Shown here in pieces: positions 27,115 to 37,321 of a DNA stretch of 64,000 nucleotides; position 1 is the stretch's first letter; each line of letters begins with the position of its first letter. The position numbers were made by a program, and so were the translations under genes. Source of the stretch: Dermatophagoides farinae (taxonomy: Eukaryota > Arthropoda > Arachnida > Sarcoptiformes > Pyroglyphidae); assembly GCF_024713945.1 (NCBI RefSeq), contig NC_134681.1, positions 5,123,501 through 5,187,500 of the forward strand, read 5' to 3'. Below the pieces are notes generated by a model. It was not told where the DNA came from and ran no database searches. It saw only the letters and a program-made list of their open reading frames with translations.

Positions 27115-28568
27115 TCACATGGGTGTATTGTTATGACGATTTGGATATGAAGTGAATGCTGCCGATCCATAATTAACATTGGAATTATTCAATCGGCTTT
27201 GTTGATTATTATTTGTATTTAATACGTTGCTTGTTGGTTGTTGATTACTACTATGATGCTGTTGTTGAAATGATAATGATTGTGGTTGATTGTTACTACT
27301 ACTGGTATATGATTGCATCGGAAACGCATTGGCCATTGAATTTATAGATAAAGATGCGGCTGATGATTGTCGACTTCGTTGTGATAATGTATTTGAATAC
27401 ATTTGTAAATAGGTTGCATGTAATGAATTCTGTGATGAATGATGTGAACGTGGTGTTGTAGGCAGTGCCGTCGATTGTTGATGATGAACGGCTGATGGTC
27501 TTGAACCAGTTGCTATATTTTGATGGCTTTCGTGTATGGTTAATGGTTGATTTGTAACCATTGAATGATGATAAATTTGTGGAGATGGCTGTAATGATCC
27601 GGTACCGCTTCCAACACCAGTTCCACCATAACGACCATAAGGATTAGCTGAATCAAGGCTATGATGTGAGAATGAACGTGATGCATTCAACGATGACAGT
27701 GTGGACATTTTTAATTTTGCCATATCTTCTAACCGGGTTATATCGCTTAATTCTTGATAATTAGAATATACCACTAACCAAGTGAATACATTGATAGCTG
27801 TGAGCAAGAACCATATAATTAACATGGCTTGATGATAGCCAAAATATAAATCCTGTGTGTATTCAAATTGAGAATCAAATAATTTAGCTAATAAAAAATA
27901 ATTGATTAACTACTTACATTCACAATTGATTGATAGATAATGGTAATGAAACGGAAACAGATGAATATGGTCATTGCACGAAGCCAGTGACGGAATTTAA
28001 GCTCATGTTCTTTACGTAACGCTGTCATCAATATTACCGATGTGACCAATAAATATGCAGCACTTAAAGCTAACAATAATGCAATGGCCATTAAGCTTCG
28101 TCGAACTAGATAACAGAATTGAATATAATTCACATAATAAGATTCAACAAGTTTGGATAAAAAGTTCATGTTGATTACCATGTTGATTACCGCTGTAGAC
28201 AAATAGAAAACTTATACCAAAATTACGAGAATGTTTTGAACCGGGTGCGGCTTCAATCAAACAATATAAATCGAATATGGCCAGACATATCTGCAGGATG
28301 CTTTCCAACTAAAAAAAAAACAAAAAACAAAATACGTTTCAGAATTTATATGACATTTATTAATAATGAACCTTTCGCCACTAACCAATGTATAAATGGC
28401 AGCCAAATAGCTACCCTTTTGTAGATCGATGAAAAATGCATTGGCTAATATTGGCCGCCGTTCCCACCAATGTAATTTAATTTTACGAGAACCATGTAAT
28501 GTACGTGATCGATTTGTTGCGATCGATGTGGTTGATCGTGCACCAAAAGAATGTATCGATGGTGGCAT
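27115..28568 (-). CDS. Four-pass membrane protein of unknown function
   Basis: Four exons, 28568-28386, 28308-28179, 28105-27918 and 27852-27115, with introns of 77, 73 and 65 bp, give 412 residues. Four hydrophobic helices are visible at about residues 52-80, 107-132, 142-166 and 172-197. The first loop contains PGSKHSRNFGISFLFVYSG. The 215-residue tail is Ser/Gln/His/Asn-rich and cytoplasmic if the N-terminus is cytoplasmic. It begins with LSDITRLEDMAKLKMSTL, which looks helical and conserved. I do not recognise the family with certainty. Its topology resembles small insect tetraspan proteins such as the pasiflora septate-junction group, but this is a weak guess. The second donor is duplicated (see findings), so residues GNQH may be optional. 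The start at 28568 is the first ATG in the open frame. Confidence 0.75.
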
Positions 28569-29859
28569 CGCGTTATAAATTTTGAAAAATTATATATTTT
28601 GATCCTATCCAGTAGAAATTTTTTTTTCAAATGTGCCACCCATTAATAGTGATTAGTAAATTTTAGCCAAAACTTACCGAAACAATAGTCAATTGGATTG
28701 AATTTAAATGTTGATGACAAGTAAGAAATGAATGAATAAACGAAAAGACAAGAAAGGGTGAGGCTCGCTAATAAGCGAATACAAAATACGTCTTTGATTT
28801 TTTTTTTCAAAAGTAAAAATTTATGTTGCTTGAATCAGTGATCACACACATATACACACAACAAACAGCACAAGCCAACAGGAAAATTTTTTTTTTCAAT
28901 TGATGGATCATTGATTTGACTATATGTCGATGTGAATGATTCAGGTGTAAAAAAACAAAACAAAACAAAAAATAACAAAATGTCAATCAATTCAATTGAC
29001 TGTTGCCACGATAATGAGAAAAAAAAACAAAAATCAAAAATGTTCAAATCAGATAAACTGTGTGTGTTTGTCGAAATAAAGATGTGTCAGATAAACACAG
29101 ATTATTCAGAAGATTATAGAAACACAATGCAACTTTTTTTTCAGTTTTCAGATTGTCATCACACACCGAATCCGTGGCAACCGTCTAATTCACCCGGTGT
29201 GTGTATGTGTGTGTGTGTGTGTGTGTAGGTACGTAGCGGTAATGATTCATAAATCGTTTTAAATGTAAAAGATAAAATGCCTATGGAATATATTATACTA
29301 CTATGGATACCATTTGTATTTGAATGAATTTATATTGTCAGATAAATTTGTCATTACACTATTATATTGAACAAATGAACCGAATAAAATGAATTAATCA
29401 AATTGAATTTGTATTCAAATATCACAAATGTTGGTTGTATTCATTTCTTTTTTTTTAAAAAAAATATGAACATGAGAAAAAAAATTGAAACGGAAATATT
29501 CTGATTGTTTCGATGATGATGATGATGTTCATTATAATCAAAATAAATGTTTGTTGAATATTAACATTTTTTTTTTATTCACCGCCAATATTATAATATG
29601 ACATGAGATAAAAATTCGGCTATAGCCAACACAACAATCTCTCAATCGTTTACATTCATACAATCATCATATAATATATATATATAATATAATCATCAAC
29701 AACAACAACAACGATACAAGACCATGGAGAGCCAACGCTCATTTATTTAACTAGCTACACATATACTCATACAGGTAAATAGTAGGAAAAGAGCAAAGCA
29801 AGATACACCTGAGACAAAAAAAAAATGCCGAAGTTAACTTGCCTAATGTGAAACGATGC

Positions 29860-29903
29860 ATGATGATGATGATGATGATGGTTGATTCGTTCAGTGTCCT
29901 GGC

Positions 29904-29924
<21 letters not shown>
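29860..29924. repeat. Inverted repeat of ATG and CAT arrays
   Basis: A GAT/ATG array at 29860-29881 is followed by 21 bases and then its perfect reverse complement at 29903-29924. The CAT side runs on to 29936. Transcribed or single-stranded, it could fold into a 22 bp hairpin. Confidence 0.85.
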
Positions 29925-29936
<12 letters not shown>

Positions 29937-30463
29937 GAAACGCGTATTTGGCGTTATATTGTTGTTTCCTACACATATAACCACTACGTGGATACAATGG
30001 ACTTCTTATTCTTTTCATATCAAGAAAATGAAAATGCGAAAAAAAAATCTACAGGTCCTATGGTATGTATGTATATGCTTGTGTTCATACTACCTGTCTC
30101 AGGTAACAATTTTCGACCATGATCGAATTGGCGTGGTGTGCTTAGCTGCTGTTGTTATATACATAATAATGTCTTGTTCAATTTTGGATGACACATCATT
30201 GCTATACATATACCTGTCTATTTTTTTTATATACCTGGATATTTGATGGCTCAACCTACAAGTGGTTTTTCAAGTTATTATACATTTCAAACGATGGATA
30301 TATGTATTATATGTATATTAAGAGTTTAGCAACGGCAATTTTATTCTACAAAATCTGTCCTAGAATTTTACATTTTGAATTGATAGATGGAGCCTCATTG
30401 GGATTATATTCAATTTTTAAAAATGCTTTTCAGCCCTACCCTCCGCGATTTACACACCAGTGA

Positions 30464-30469
<6 letters not shown>

Positions 30470-30494
<25 letters not shown>
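30470..30494. repeat. poly-T tract of about 25 bases
   Basis: An uninterrupted T run about 210 bases upstream of the NACHO start codon. Confidence 0.85.
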
Positions 30495-30701
30495 GGTAGG
30501 TTCAATTGAGACGCACACAATAAACAAACAAAATTGGCTCCATGTCAAACAATCACAGTGTGAGTGAATTATGTTTGTTTATGTTTATTTTGTATAGTAT
30601 TGTTCCTAAGCACGTGTATTATTAACAAATGTCAATCACAGAATATTCTGTCAATATTTTTTTAGTGTGGCATTAGAAAAAAAAACGAATCTAGTCAAAC
30701 G

Positions 30702-31544
30702 ATGGCTCGAATAGCTCGTATGGTGTTTACATCGTTATCACTATTTTTGGGAATGTTCTTCTTTTTCTTTGGTCTCATTAAAGTATCACGATTTTTGAAT
30801 TCTGAAATTCATCGAGAAATGCGTCGAAATTTTGTCCGTTATGCTAAAGTAATTCCATTGGTAACCACCAGTCTAGGCTTGAAAGTATCACCAAAATATT
30901 TCCGTTTGACTGTCGGATATGCAGAAATTATAGCCGGATTATTGTTGGCATTCTGTCCTGGTCGTATTAAACAATGGATGAATGTGTTCCTTATTGCTCT
31001 ATCCATCGGTGCCATTCATACACATCTAGCCATTGGTGATGATTACAATAGTGAGTATATATATATATTTTAATGATGATAATCATAAGAATGTATTTCA
31101 TTTTACTTACTATTTTTTTTCATTCAAATAGAAATGATACCAGCGGTAGCCTTTTGTTCGATGCTTACCACTCGACTCATTTTATACTTTCTTCTCAAAC
31201 GTATTGATGATCAGCAACAGACAACAACAACAACATTCGTACCAGTTCAATCCAACAACATTGATAAGACAGAACCTAAAACAACAACTACAATAGTAGC
31301 TAAACAAGCTTCAAAAATTCCTGAAACGAATAAAAAGTGGACATCTATATTCACCATTCAATGGTGGTTTGGCCGATTCGTGGCCACTCTACCAAATAAC
31401 CGAAACGTTGAACAATTCTTGTCTCATGATTCTAGTACATCAACGATCGTTCAATCAAAAACCAGAAAATCAACCAAAACCACCAATTCCTTGATGGATA
31501 AAGAACCAAAAAAACAACAACAACAAAAACCTCCTCTTCAGTAA
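30702..31544 (+). CDS. NACHO / TMEM35-type acetylcholine receptor chaperone
   Basis: Two exons, 30702-31050 and 31132-31544, joined in phase 1 over an 81 bp GT..AG intron, give 253 residues. The first 140 residues align well by eye with vertebrate TMEM35A: FFFFFGLIKVS in TM1, EMRRNFVRYAKVIPL, GYAEIIAGLLLAFCPGR in TM2-TM3, and CSMLTTRLILYFLLKR at the end of TM4. In vertebrates NACHO is an ER-resident protein that helps assemble nicotinic acetylcholine receptors. Four membrane helices are visible. The polar tail after TM4 is about 110 residues, rich in Thr, Gln and Lys, and much longer than the roughly 35-residue tail of the human protein. The first exon ends just before TM4. Nicotinic receptors are insecticide and acaricide targets, which makes the gene of practical interest. 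Confidence 0.93.
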
Positions 31545-31579
31545 CTAGTGGCCATGCAACGAAAAATCGTCGAAAACGA

Positions 31580-31585
31580 AATAAA
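31580..31585 (+). promoter_or_regulatory. Poly(A) signal for NACHO
   Basis: AATAAA lies 36 bases after the NACHO stop codon, in the 251 bp gap before the convergent DUSP12-like gene. Confidence 0.5.
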
Positions 31586-31709
31586 CAAAAAAACGAATAA
31601 CTCACTAAACATCAATCAACAATTATATGTTATTACTCATTTACACTGATGCTAGTCACATTGTTTCATTAGTCAAGCATTTTTTTTTCATTTTTGCAAT
31701 GGTATTTTT

Positions 31710-31715
31710 TTTATT
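31710..31715 (-). promoter_or_regulatory. Poly(A) signal for the DUSP12-like gene
   Basis: The minus strand reads AATAAA about 80 bases after the stop codon. With the NACHO signal at 31580, the two 3' UTRs would be separate. Confidence 0.5.
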
Positions 31716-31795
31716 ATTTGTAATCATATAATATAATATAATAGAATCGAATTCATAATTTAAACATGCAAAAAAAAAATGGTGATCGTAAAATG

Positions 31796-34700
31796 TTAAC
31801 GATCACGATTCGAATGTTGTGATGATAATGTCGATGAAGTAATTCGACCACTATGATTATGAATTTTTGATGGGCCATTTAATTGGCGTTGATTTTTCTC
31901 ACCATCGATAGTTGCCGATGTACGCATCAATTTACGACGTTTATTAATGTCGATAGTAGAAGATCTTGTCAATGATGATGATCTTGATGCTGGCGATGAT
32001 GATTGATGACATCTTCGACGGCCACCACCACCACCATCATTGAGCCTAACATCGACACCTTTCTGATGATGGTTGTAATTTCTGTTCATGACAATCGATG
32101 AATTTGAATGCGATTGTGATGGAATCAATGTTCCATTCTTCATCGTCTGGTTATATCGGTCATCATTATTCGTATGACTGGCAAATGATTGTCGTGACCG
32201 TCTTACCGATGATGGAGATGATGATTTAAGTGTTGACATTCGAGACGGTGGTGATGGTGGTGTCTCCGGTTTTTTCTTAGGTATTTTATATGTACTAGTA
32301 GTTTTTCGACTTTCCGGTTTCATCATCGTCAACATCATTTTACGAATTTTATCTTCATTTCTATCATCAAGGTCTTGAGAATTAGTATGATGATGCCCAT
32401 TAATGTTTGTCGATAATGTTGTTGTTGATTGTTTCGTTGAACGGTTTTTCACTTTTATTGATTTACGTGCAATCACAGCATCAGTATTAGATTTGGATTT
32501 ACAATCCATACATTTCATAACTTCATTTGATTTCCCTGGCTTGTTTGCCTTGGTTGATATTGATAACAATAATGGCTTTGGTTTTGTAGACGTCGTTCGA
32601 GATGTTGGTGGTGCTTGTTTATCATCTTCAAAACCATCATCATCATCATCATCATCGAGCGACATTGATGAATCTGAAGAATCGATTGGCGATGTTAATG
32701 AATGAAGAGGTGATTTTGATATTGTCGATTGTGGTGGTGGTAACGGTGATGGTGGTGGCTGTTTCTCAATTTTTTTCTCATTGTCTTTAGAATGACGAAG
32801 ACCATTAGAATTTTCATGAGTTGATTTATTATAAACGCTATTAGGAATTGATTTAACTGGAGAAAATGGTGGATTTTGGCCCGTATGAGCAAATTTATTT
32901 AATGGTGATCGCCGTGCTGGTTCAGGCGATTGTAGCCGATTATTTGAATGCTCACCAGTCAGAATCAGTTTCAATTGTTCATTATTATCAGTTTGTCTAT
33001 TGGACCGCGTCCGAACGCCTATATTATTGATGATGGGAGTTGTCACTTCAGTTTTCTCAATGGTTTTATTATTTCCCATCAATGTAATAGTCGTCAATGT
33101 GTTGACAACATCTGAATCAATATTATTTTGTTTTAAAATTTGATTAGTTTGCCTCTCATCTCTGATAGGCTGTGAAATCAATGGTCGATTTGACTCATTA
33201 CAACTATTATTACTATTGTTTTGCTGACTAATCTGATTAATCATTGCTTGTCTAATTATCGATAAACGAATAAATGATTTAAATTGATTATCTTTATCAT
33301 TATCACTGGCCATTGTTTGCTCATTTTGAAGGCGATATTTTTGAATTCGTTGTTGTTGTTGTTGTTGTCTTTTATAGGCAAGTGTTGATGACAATGATGG
33401 TAAATTGAATAATCGTGGCCAAATTGATTTACTTTCTGATTTCAAACGTTGCCGAGCACGAGAATGACACCAAATTCGATAAAGAATCAATGGTAGATAT
33501 GGAGATGATCGTATGTAGATCATACGAAGATGGATTTGAAAAATTCTTGCCTTTTTATCCGGATGTTGTGAACATACGCCCATCGCTATCTTATGACGGC
33601 AGTTCATTCCATTCAGACGAAAATGACCAACTACCGTTCTACATTGGGGACAATAAATGGTACGTCGATGTAATGATAGAAATTGTTTATTATTTGATCT
33701 GAACATCCATTCCATTGGTTCAATGAATATTGATGGACAATATTGTCCGTTTCGATATTTATTACTGCAACCATAATTCATTGCCATAATCGATAATGAT
33801 GGTGGTCGTAATATGTTTGAATCAGTGAACAATTCATATGAACAACGTTGACAAATGTAACTGGATTCTAATTTGGCTAAAACTGGATCATCATTATTGG
33901 ATCTTGCATAATAATTATGATATTGTCGTAATAGAGTAGCTAATTGTCTTCCATTATGAGTAGTACACGAACCTATTGGTTCCAATTGATCGAATTTGTT
34001 ATGACGAACAAATTCTAAAAATGAATGATAATGGCTCGTTTTGTTCAATTCAAAATCCGTTTGTATTGAATGCATTAACCGTAGAAATCGATGTATCATG
34101 GCGGTTTGGTCACGATAATCGGACATATGACTATAAGATGGCTGGGATGAATCAGCGATAATATTCAGTCTATTTCGTATATGATTATACGTAGCGGCTA
34201 TAGACATGGACATACATTTTGATAGTGAATACGATGTGAAAGCTATGACAAGATCGGATTGTTCATGTACATAGGTAATGAGGAATCGATAACGGCGAGA
34301 TAATTGGGTCATGATAGCATCCAATTTCATTAAGCAATCGTAACATTGTTGACCCAAAGGACCTGCATCATCATCATTATCATTGTTTTCCGGTGGTATT
34401 CTCACTAGGTGTCGTATAATGGTCGATAATGATCTTTTAAGATGATTAGGACGACCAGAATCTTCTATTAAGGCTGCCAATGGCTGCCGATTATGTGGAT
34501 GGCAATCATAATATATCATTATCAAATGTTCAATCTCTAAATCTTCAATTAGATTTCTTGGTGAATGTAACAATTGTTCCACCGAACACATATATCCACC
34601 ATAATATATTGGAGTTATTAGTTCACATGATGATGTGGATCGATCATATTTTGTTGAATTGGTTTTACGATTCAACAGATGTAATCGTAATGTACATTGG

Positions 34701-34822
34701 TCGATATAATCAACACTATAGACGTTATCATATAATGAATGTGTTGGCTGATCATTCCATTGATTTAATTCAATAGCAGTATCGTCGATTCGTAATCGAT
34801 CATCATCAGCCATACTGCCCAT
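31796..34822 (-). CDS. DUSP12/Yvh1-like protein with degenerate phosphatase domain
   Basis: A single exon of 1008 residues. Residues about 70-255 look like a dual-specificity phosphatase fold (IYYGGYMCSVEQLL, then HLVRIPPEN, then a helix before the active-site position). Where HCx5R should be, the sequence reads YVHEQSDLVIAF (184-195), with neither the Cys nor the Arg. Residues about 321-432 match the C-terminal zinc domain of DUSP12: YICQRCSYELF, CPSIFIEPMEWM, IYCPQCRTVVGHFRLNG, then more Cys/His and IFQIHLRM. DUSP12/Yvh1 acts in 60S ribosome maturation and needs mainly its zinc domain. The remaining 570 residues are disordered, with poly-Gln, Pro-Ser and an SSDSSMSLDDDDDDD stretch. The ATG at 34813 in the leader MGSMADDD could be used instead of 34822. 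I infer a catalytically dead paralogue. Confidence 0.8.
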   Translation of the reverse strand: MGSMADDDRLRIDDTAIELNQWNDQPTHSLYDNVYSVDYIDQCTLRLHLLNRKTNSTKYDRSTSSCELITPIYYGGYMCSVEQLLHSPRNLIEDLEIEHLIMIYYDCHPHNRQPLAALIEDSGRPNHLKRSLSTIIRHLVRIPPENNDNDDDAGPLGQQCYDCLMKLDAIMTQLSRRYRFLITYVHEQSDLVIAFTSYSLSKCMSMSIAATYNHIRNRLNIIADSSQPSYSHMSDYRDQTAMIHRFLRLMHSIQTDFELNKTSHYHSFLEFVRHNKFDQLEPIGSCTTHNGRQLATLLRQYHNYYARSNNDDPVLAKLESSYICQRCSYELFTDSNILRPPSLSIMAMNYGCSNKYRNGQYCPSIFIEPMEWMFRSNNKQFLSLHRRTIYCPQCRTVVGHFRLNGMNCRHKIAMGVCSQHPDKKARIFQIHLRMIYIRSSPYLPLILYRIWCHSRARQRLKSESKSIWPRLFNLPSLSSTLAYKRQQQQQQRIQKYRLQNEQTMASDNDKDNQFKSFIRLSIIRQAMINQISQQNNSNNSCNESNRPLISQPIRDERQTNQILKQNNIDSDVVNTLTTITLMGNNKTIEKTEVTTPIINNIGVRTRSNRQTDNNEQLKLILTGEHSNNRLQSPEPARRSPLNKFAHTGQNPPFSPVKSIPNSVYNKSTHENSNGLRHSKDNEKKIEKQPPPSPLPPPQSTISKSPLHSLTSPIDSSDSSMSLDDDDDDDGFEDDKQAPPTSRTTSTKPKPLLLSISTKANKPGKSNEVMKCMDCKSKSNTDAVIARKSIKVKNRSTKQSTTTLSTNINGHHHTNSQDLDDRNEDKIRKMMLTMMKPESRKTTSTYKIPKKKPETPPSPPSRMSTLKSSSPSSVRRSRQSFASHTNNDDRYNQTMKNGTLIPSQSHSNSSIVMNRNYNHHQKGVDVRLNDGGGGGRRRCHQSSSPASRSSSLTRSSTIDINKRRKLMRTSATIDGEKNQRQLNGPSKIHNHSGRITSSTLSSQHSNRDR

Positions 34823-35478
34823 TTGAGCTTGATTTTTTTTTCGATAAATTTAATATATATCAAAATTAGTATTGATCACCGAATCATTATAGTCAACAGA
34901 TTCATTGGTTGCACTCTTGTTATCGTAGAATAATATGGAACACAAAATTAAAAAAAAATTATTGAGATATGAATGGATCTGATCGAGCAATAAACAAATT
35001 GTTGAAATCGATTATTGAAGATTGTTTGCAAAAAAAAAAAAAAAAAAATATTATTACAATACATAAAAGCATTGGAAAATCAGAATATTGAATAATTTGA
35101 AAGAAAAAATGCGAATGTAAAACAACAAAATGAATATAATTGAATAAATATAATAATAAAAAATAGATTAATGTTGACTATGGTTGTCGTATAATGCAAA
35201 ATAGTTTGCGATTTGCCTTTTTCTCTCCTTTCTACATGCTCTTTGTCGGTGATAACCATTCATCGAAGACGTTACCAAAAAATTTTTTTTTTTTTCATTT
35301 TTTCGTTATTATTATTTTTGTTGTTGTTGTTGTTGTTGTTATTTTACTCCTCGTAAAAAGACACACAATATTTTTTTTTTTTTTGTTACACATAGACATT
35401 CAACATTCAAGTCGAATGGATATTAAGGAAACATTTTTGTGCGCAAACTCAAAAAAAAAAAAGTTTACATATATATGT

Positions 35479-35519
<41 letters not shown>

Positions 35520-35891
35520 ATGTAAGCTTTACGGCGCTATTTTTAATTTGAATATGCACAATGACAGTTAGAAAAGCTATTTAGAAACATTGAGACGATT
35601 ACTGTCTAAATATGTGTATGTGCATGCAACAGCATCATCATTCGTTTTGAATTGAAATTTGATTTTCTATAGAAGAACGATTAAACTTGTTTTCTGATTG
35701 ATTTACGTGCCACTACAAATCCTAATAATGTGTGTGTGTTGTTATAACCAATGATGATGTTGATTTACTTATCGTGTATTAACATTTTTTTTATTTATTG
35801 CATGAGAATTTTTTTTTCTTATTTGAAACAATATATTCTGCATTGGAATGGTTTTTTTTTTTGGTTACATTAATTATTATTTTTTTCAATT
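34823..35891. other. 1.07 kb spacer between MPC2 and the DUSP12-like gene
   Basis: Both flanking genes are on the minus strand, so this contains the MPC2 3' UTR and the DUSP12-like promoter. It holds a poly-A run near 35029-35048, (TTG)n near 35318-35340 and a long (AG)n array. AATAAA on the minus strand at 35790-35799 could end MPC2. No coding exon is seen. Confidence 0.6.
35481..35514. repeat. (AG)n dinucleotide repeat
   Basis: About sixteen AG units. The purine-only strand could form triplex DNA. Confidence 0.9.
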
Positions 35892-36398
35892 TTATAATTG
35901 AGAATCTTTGATAGATTTACGGTCATTATGGAAATAGATACGTCCCAATTGTGCGATATTGGTGGCAGCGACAAAAAAATTAACTGAAAAAAGGCCCCAA
36001 TTTTTCGGAATAATCACCAATGAATATCTGGACCAAATCAAACCAGTAGCTGCCAACGATGCTATTGATATTGACATATATATGGATTAAATCATTAGTA
36101 TTTGAATATTTTATATGATGAACAAATAAAAAACACAATACCTGTTTGGCGAGCTGAAAGATTTTCTACTGGCCTTGATAAATCAGATATTCCAGCGATT
36201 ACAAGACCCTTTTTTGTATGGTAACAAATAGGTTAGATTAAACAAAACAAAACAAAAAAAAATAAACAATACCCATTTGATGACTGGTGACCAAAAAAAT
36301 ACAGTTTTCGGGCCAGCATCATGTTCCCAAATTGGACGTAATTTTATAGGAACCAATGGATCTATTTTACGTATCACTGATCGATATATGAATGACAT
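35892..36398 (-). CDS. MPC2: Mitochondrial pyruvate carrier subunit 2
   Basis: Three exons, 36398-36273, 36208-36142 and 36061-35892, with introns of 64 and 80 bp, give 120 residues, close to the usual family length of about 127. The match to animal MPC2 is very strong: KLRPIWEHDAGPKTVFFW, VIKWGLVIAGISDLSRPVE, ATGLIWSRYSLVIIPKNW and FFVAATNIAQLGRI. MPC2 pairs with MPC1 in the inner mitochondrial membrane and imports pyruvate for the TCA cycle. Three membrane helices are expected. The tail after the last helix is short and charged. The start ATG at 36398 is the only one that fits the family N-terminus. The gene is divergent from Frizzled-4, with 923 bp between the start codons. Confidence 0.97.
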
Positions 36399-37321
36399 AT
36401 TGAAATTGTTTTCGTAATATTTTCGCTAATCGTAAATGAGGAAGAACACCGGATGGTTACCAAAACAAAGTCGAACTTTTTGATGATGTTTGATTGTCTT
36501 GATATTGATGAGTTTTTTTTTTTTTTGATCAGTCAGAAAAAATTCGAACCTGTGAAGAGTAATTTGATCCAATTCCTGATAAAAAAAATCGTTTCAATTA
36601 TACCATATCTTGATCGGTGTATTGAAAAATATTGCTGTTTTTTGATCAGCAATTTTTTTTCTCACCACCACTTTACACAGCGTTTATGTGGCAAATTATT
36701 CCGATCAAACTAACCAAATTGATGGATTGATCGATCATCGATATACTGTAATATTTGAAATGTATGTGTACTCAAACTCAAAATCATGTTTACAACCTTG
36801 AAATCAATATATAAAATAAAAACATTCAAAGTAAACAACTTTCAGTGTATAAAATAAATTATTTATTCATAACAAAAAAAAACTCACAATCACTCACAAC
36901 AGATGGCATGAGAACTATTAAAATTTTTAAAATAGGCGGAGTTTACATGTAATAATACATGATGGAAGGGTGGGCAATGATCACAAACCAAATGAAGAAG
37001 TAGTATTAATATATGAAAGAAATTAGATAATTACATTCTGGTTGATAGTGGAATATATCACTTGTATAAAAACACCAAGTTAGATGGATTCAAATCATCA
37101 AATCAAGTGTAGCAACCGTTTGGTTTGTTTCGATCGAATGGAAATGGTTTCGCATGTTTTCCATAACCACAATCAACAGATAATGCAAAAGCGCCAAATT
37201 TTCATATATATAAAATATTAAGACATTGTAAATTTTACCAGTGTGTTTGTGATTGTATTTGTAAATTAATTTTATTCATCATTCATTCATCATAATCATT
37301 TGTGACTGTCATCAAACAACT
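36399..37321. other. Divergent spacer and promoters, MPC2 / Frizzled-4
   Basis: These 923 bp separate two start codons on opposite strands, so both promoters should be here. There are few long repeats. A TATA-like element precedes Frizzled-4. A partial CTCF-like match (CAGATGGCAT) begins at 36900. Short open frames in the region carry no recognisable domain. Confidence 0.6.
37065..37072 (+). promoter_or_regulatory. TATA-like box of Frizzled-4
   Basis: TATAAAAA lies 257 bases before the Frizzled-4 ATG. TTCAAAT, a fair initiator-like sequence, follows about 25 bases downstream. This would give a 5' UTR of about 230 bases. Confidence 0.35.

Larger units (their letters stand above)
28569..30701. 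other. 2.1 kb divergent spacer, membrane protein / NACHO
   Basis: This spacer lies between two genes transcribed away from each other and should hold both promoters. It contains (GT)n near 29200-29226, an inverted ATG/CAT array at 29860-29924 and a T run at 30470-30494. A 91-codon open frame at 30188-30463 is discussed under rejected items. No recognisable gene is seen. Confidence 0.6.

Noticed and set aside
28192-28241. Alternative 49 bp intron in the four-pass protein removing the FVYSG loop
   Set aside because: It is in frame, but it is shorter than all other introns here and deletes a loop that looks conserved. The 73 bp intron with donor at 28178 fits better.
30188-30463. Open frame of 91 codons upstream of NACHO, ending in an unremarkable non-repetitive sequence
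   Set aside because: Its last third looks protein-like, but I recognise no family, it has no clear splice partners, and the AT-rich first half reads as non-coding. It was not called a gene.
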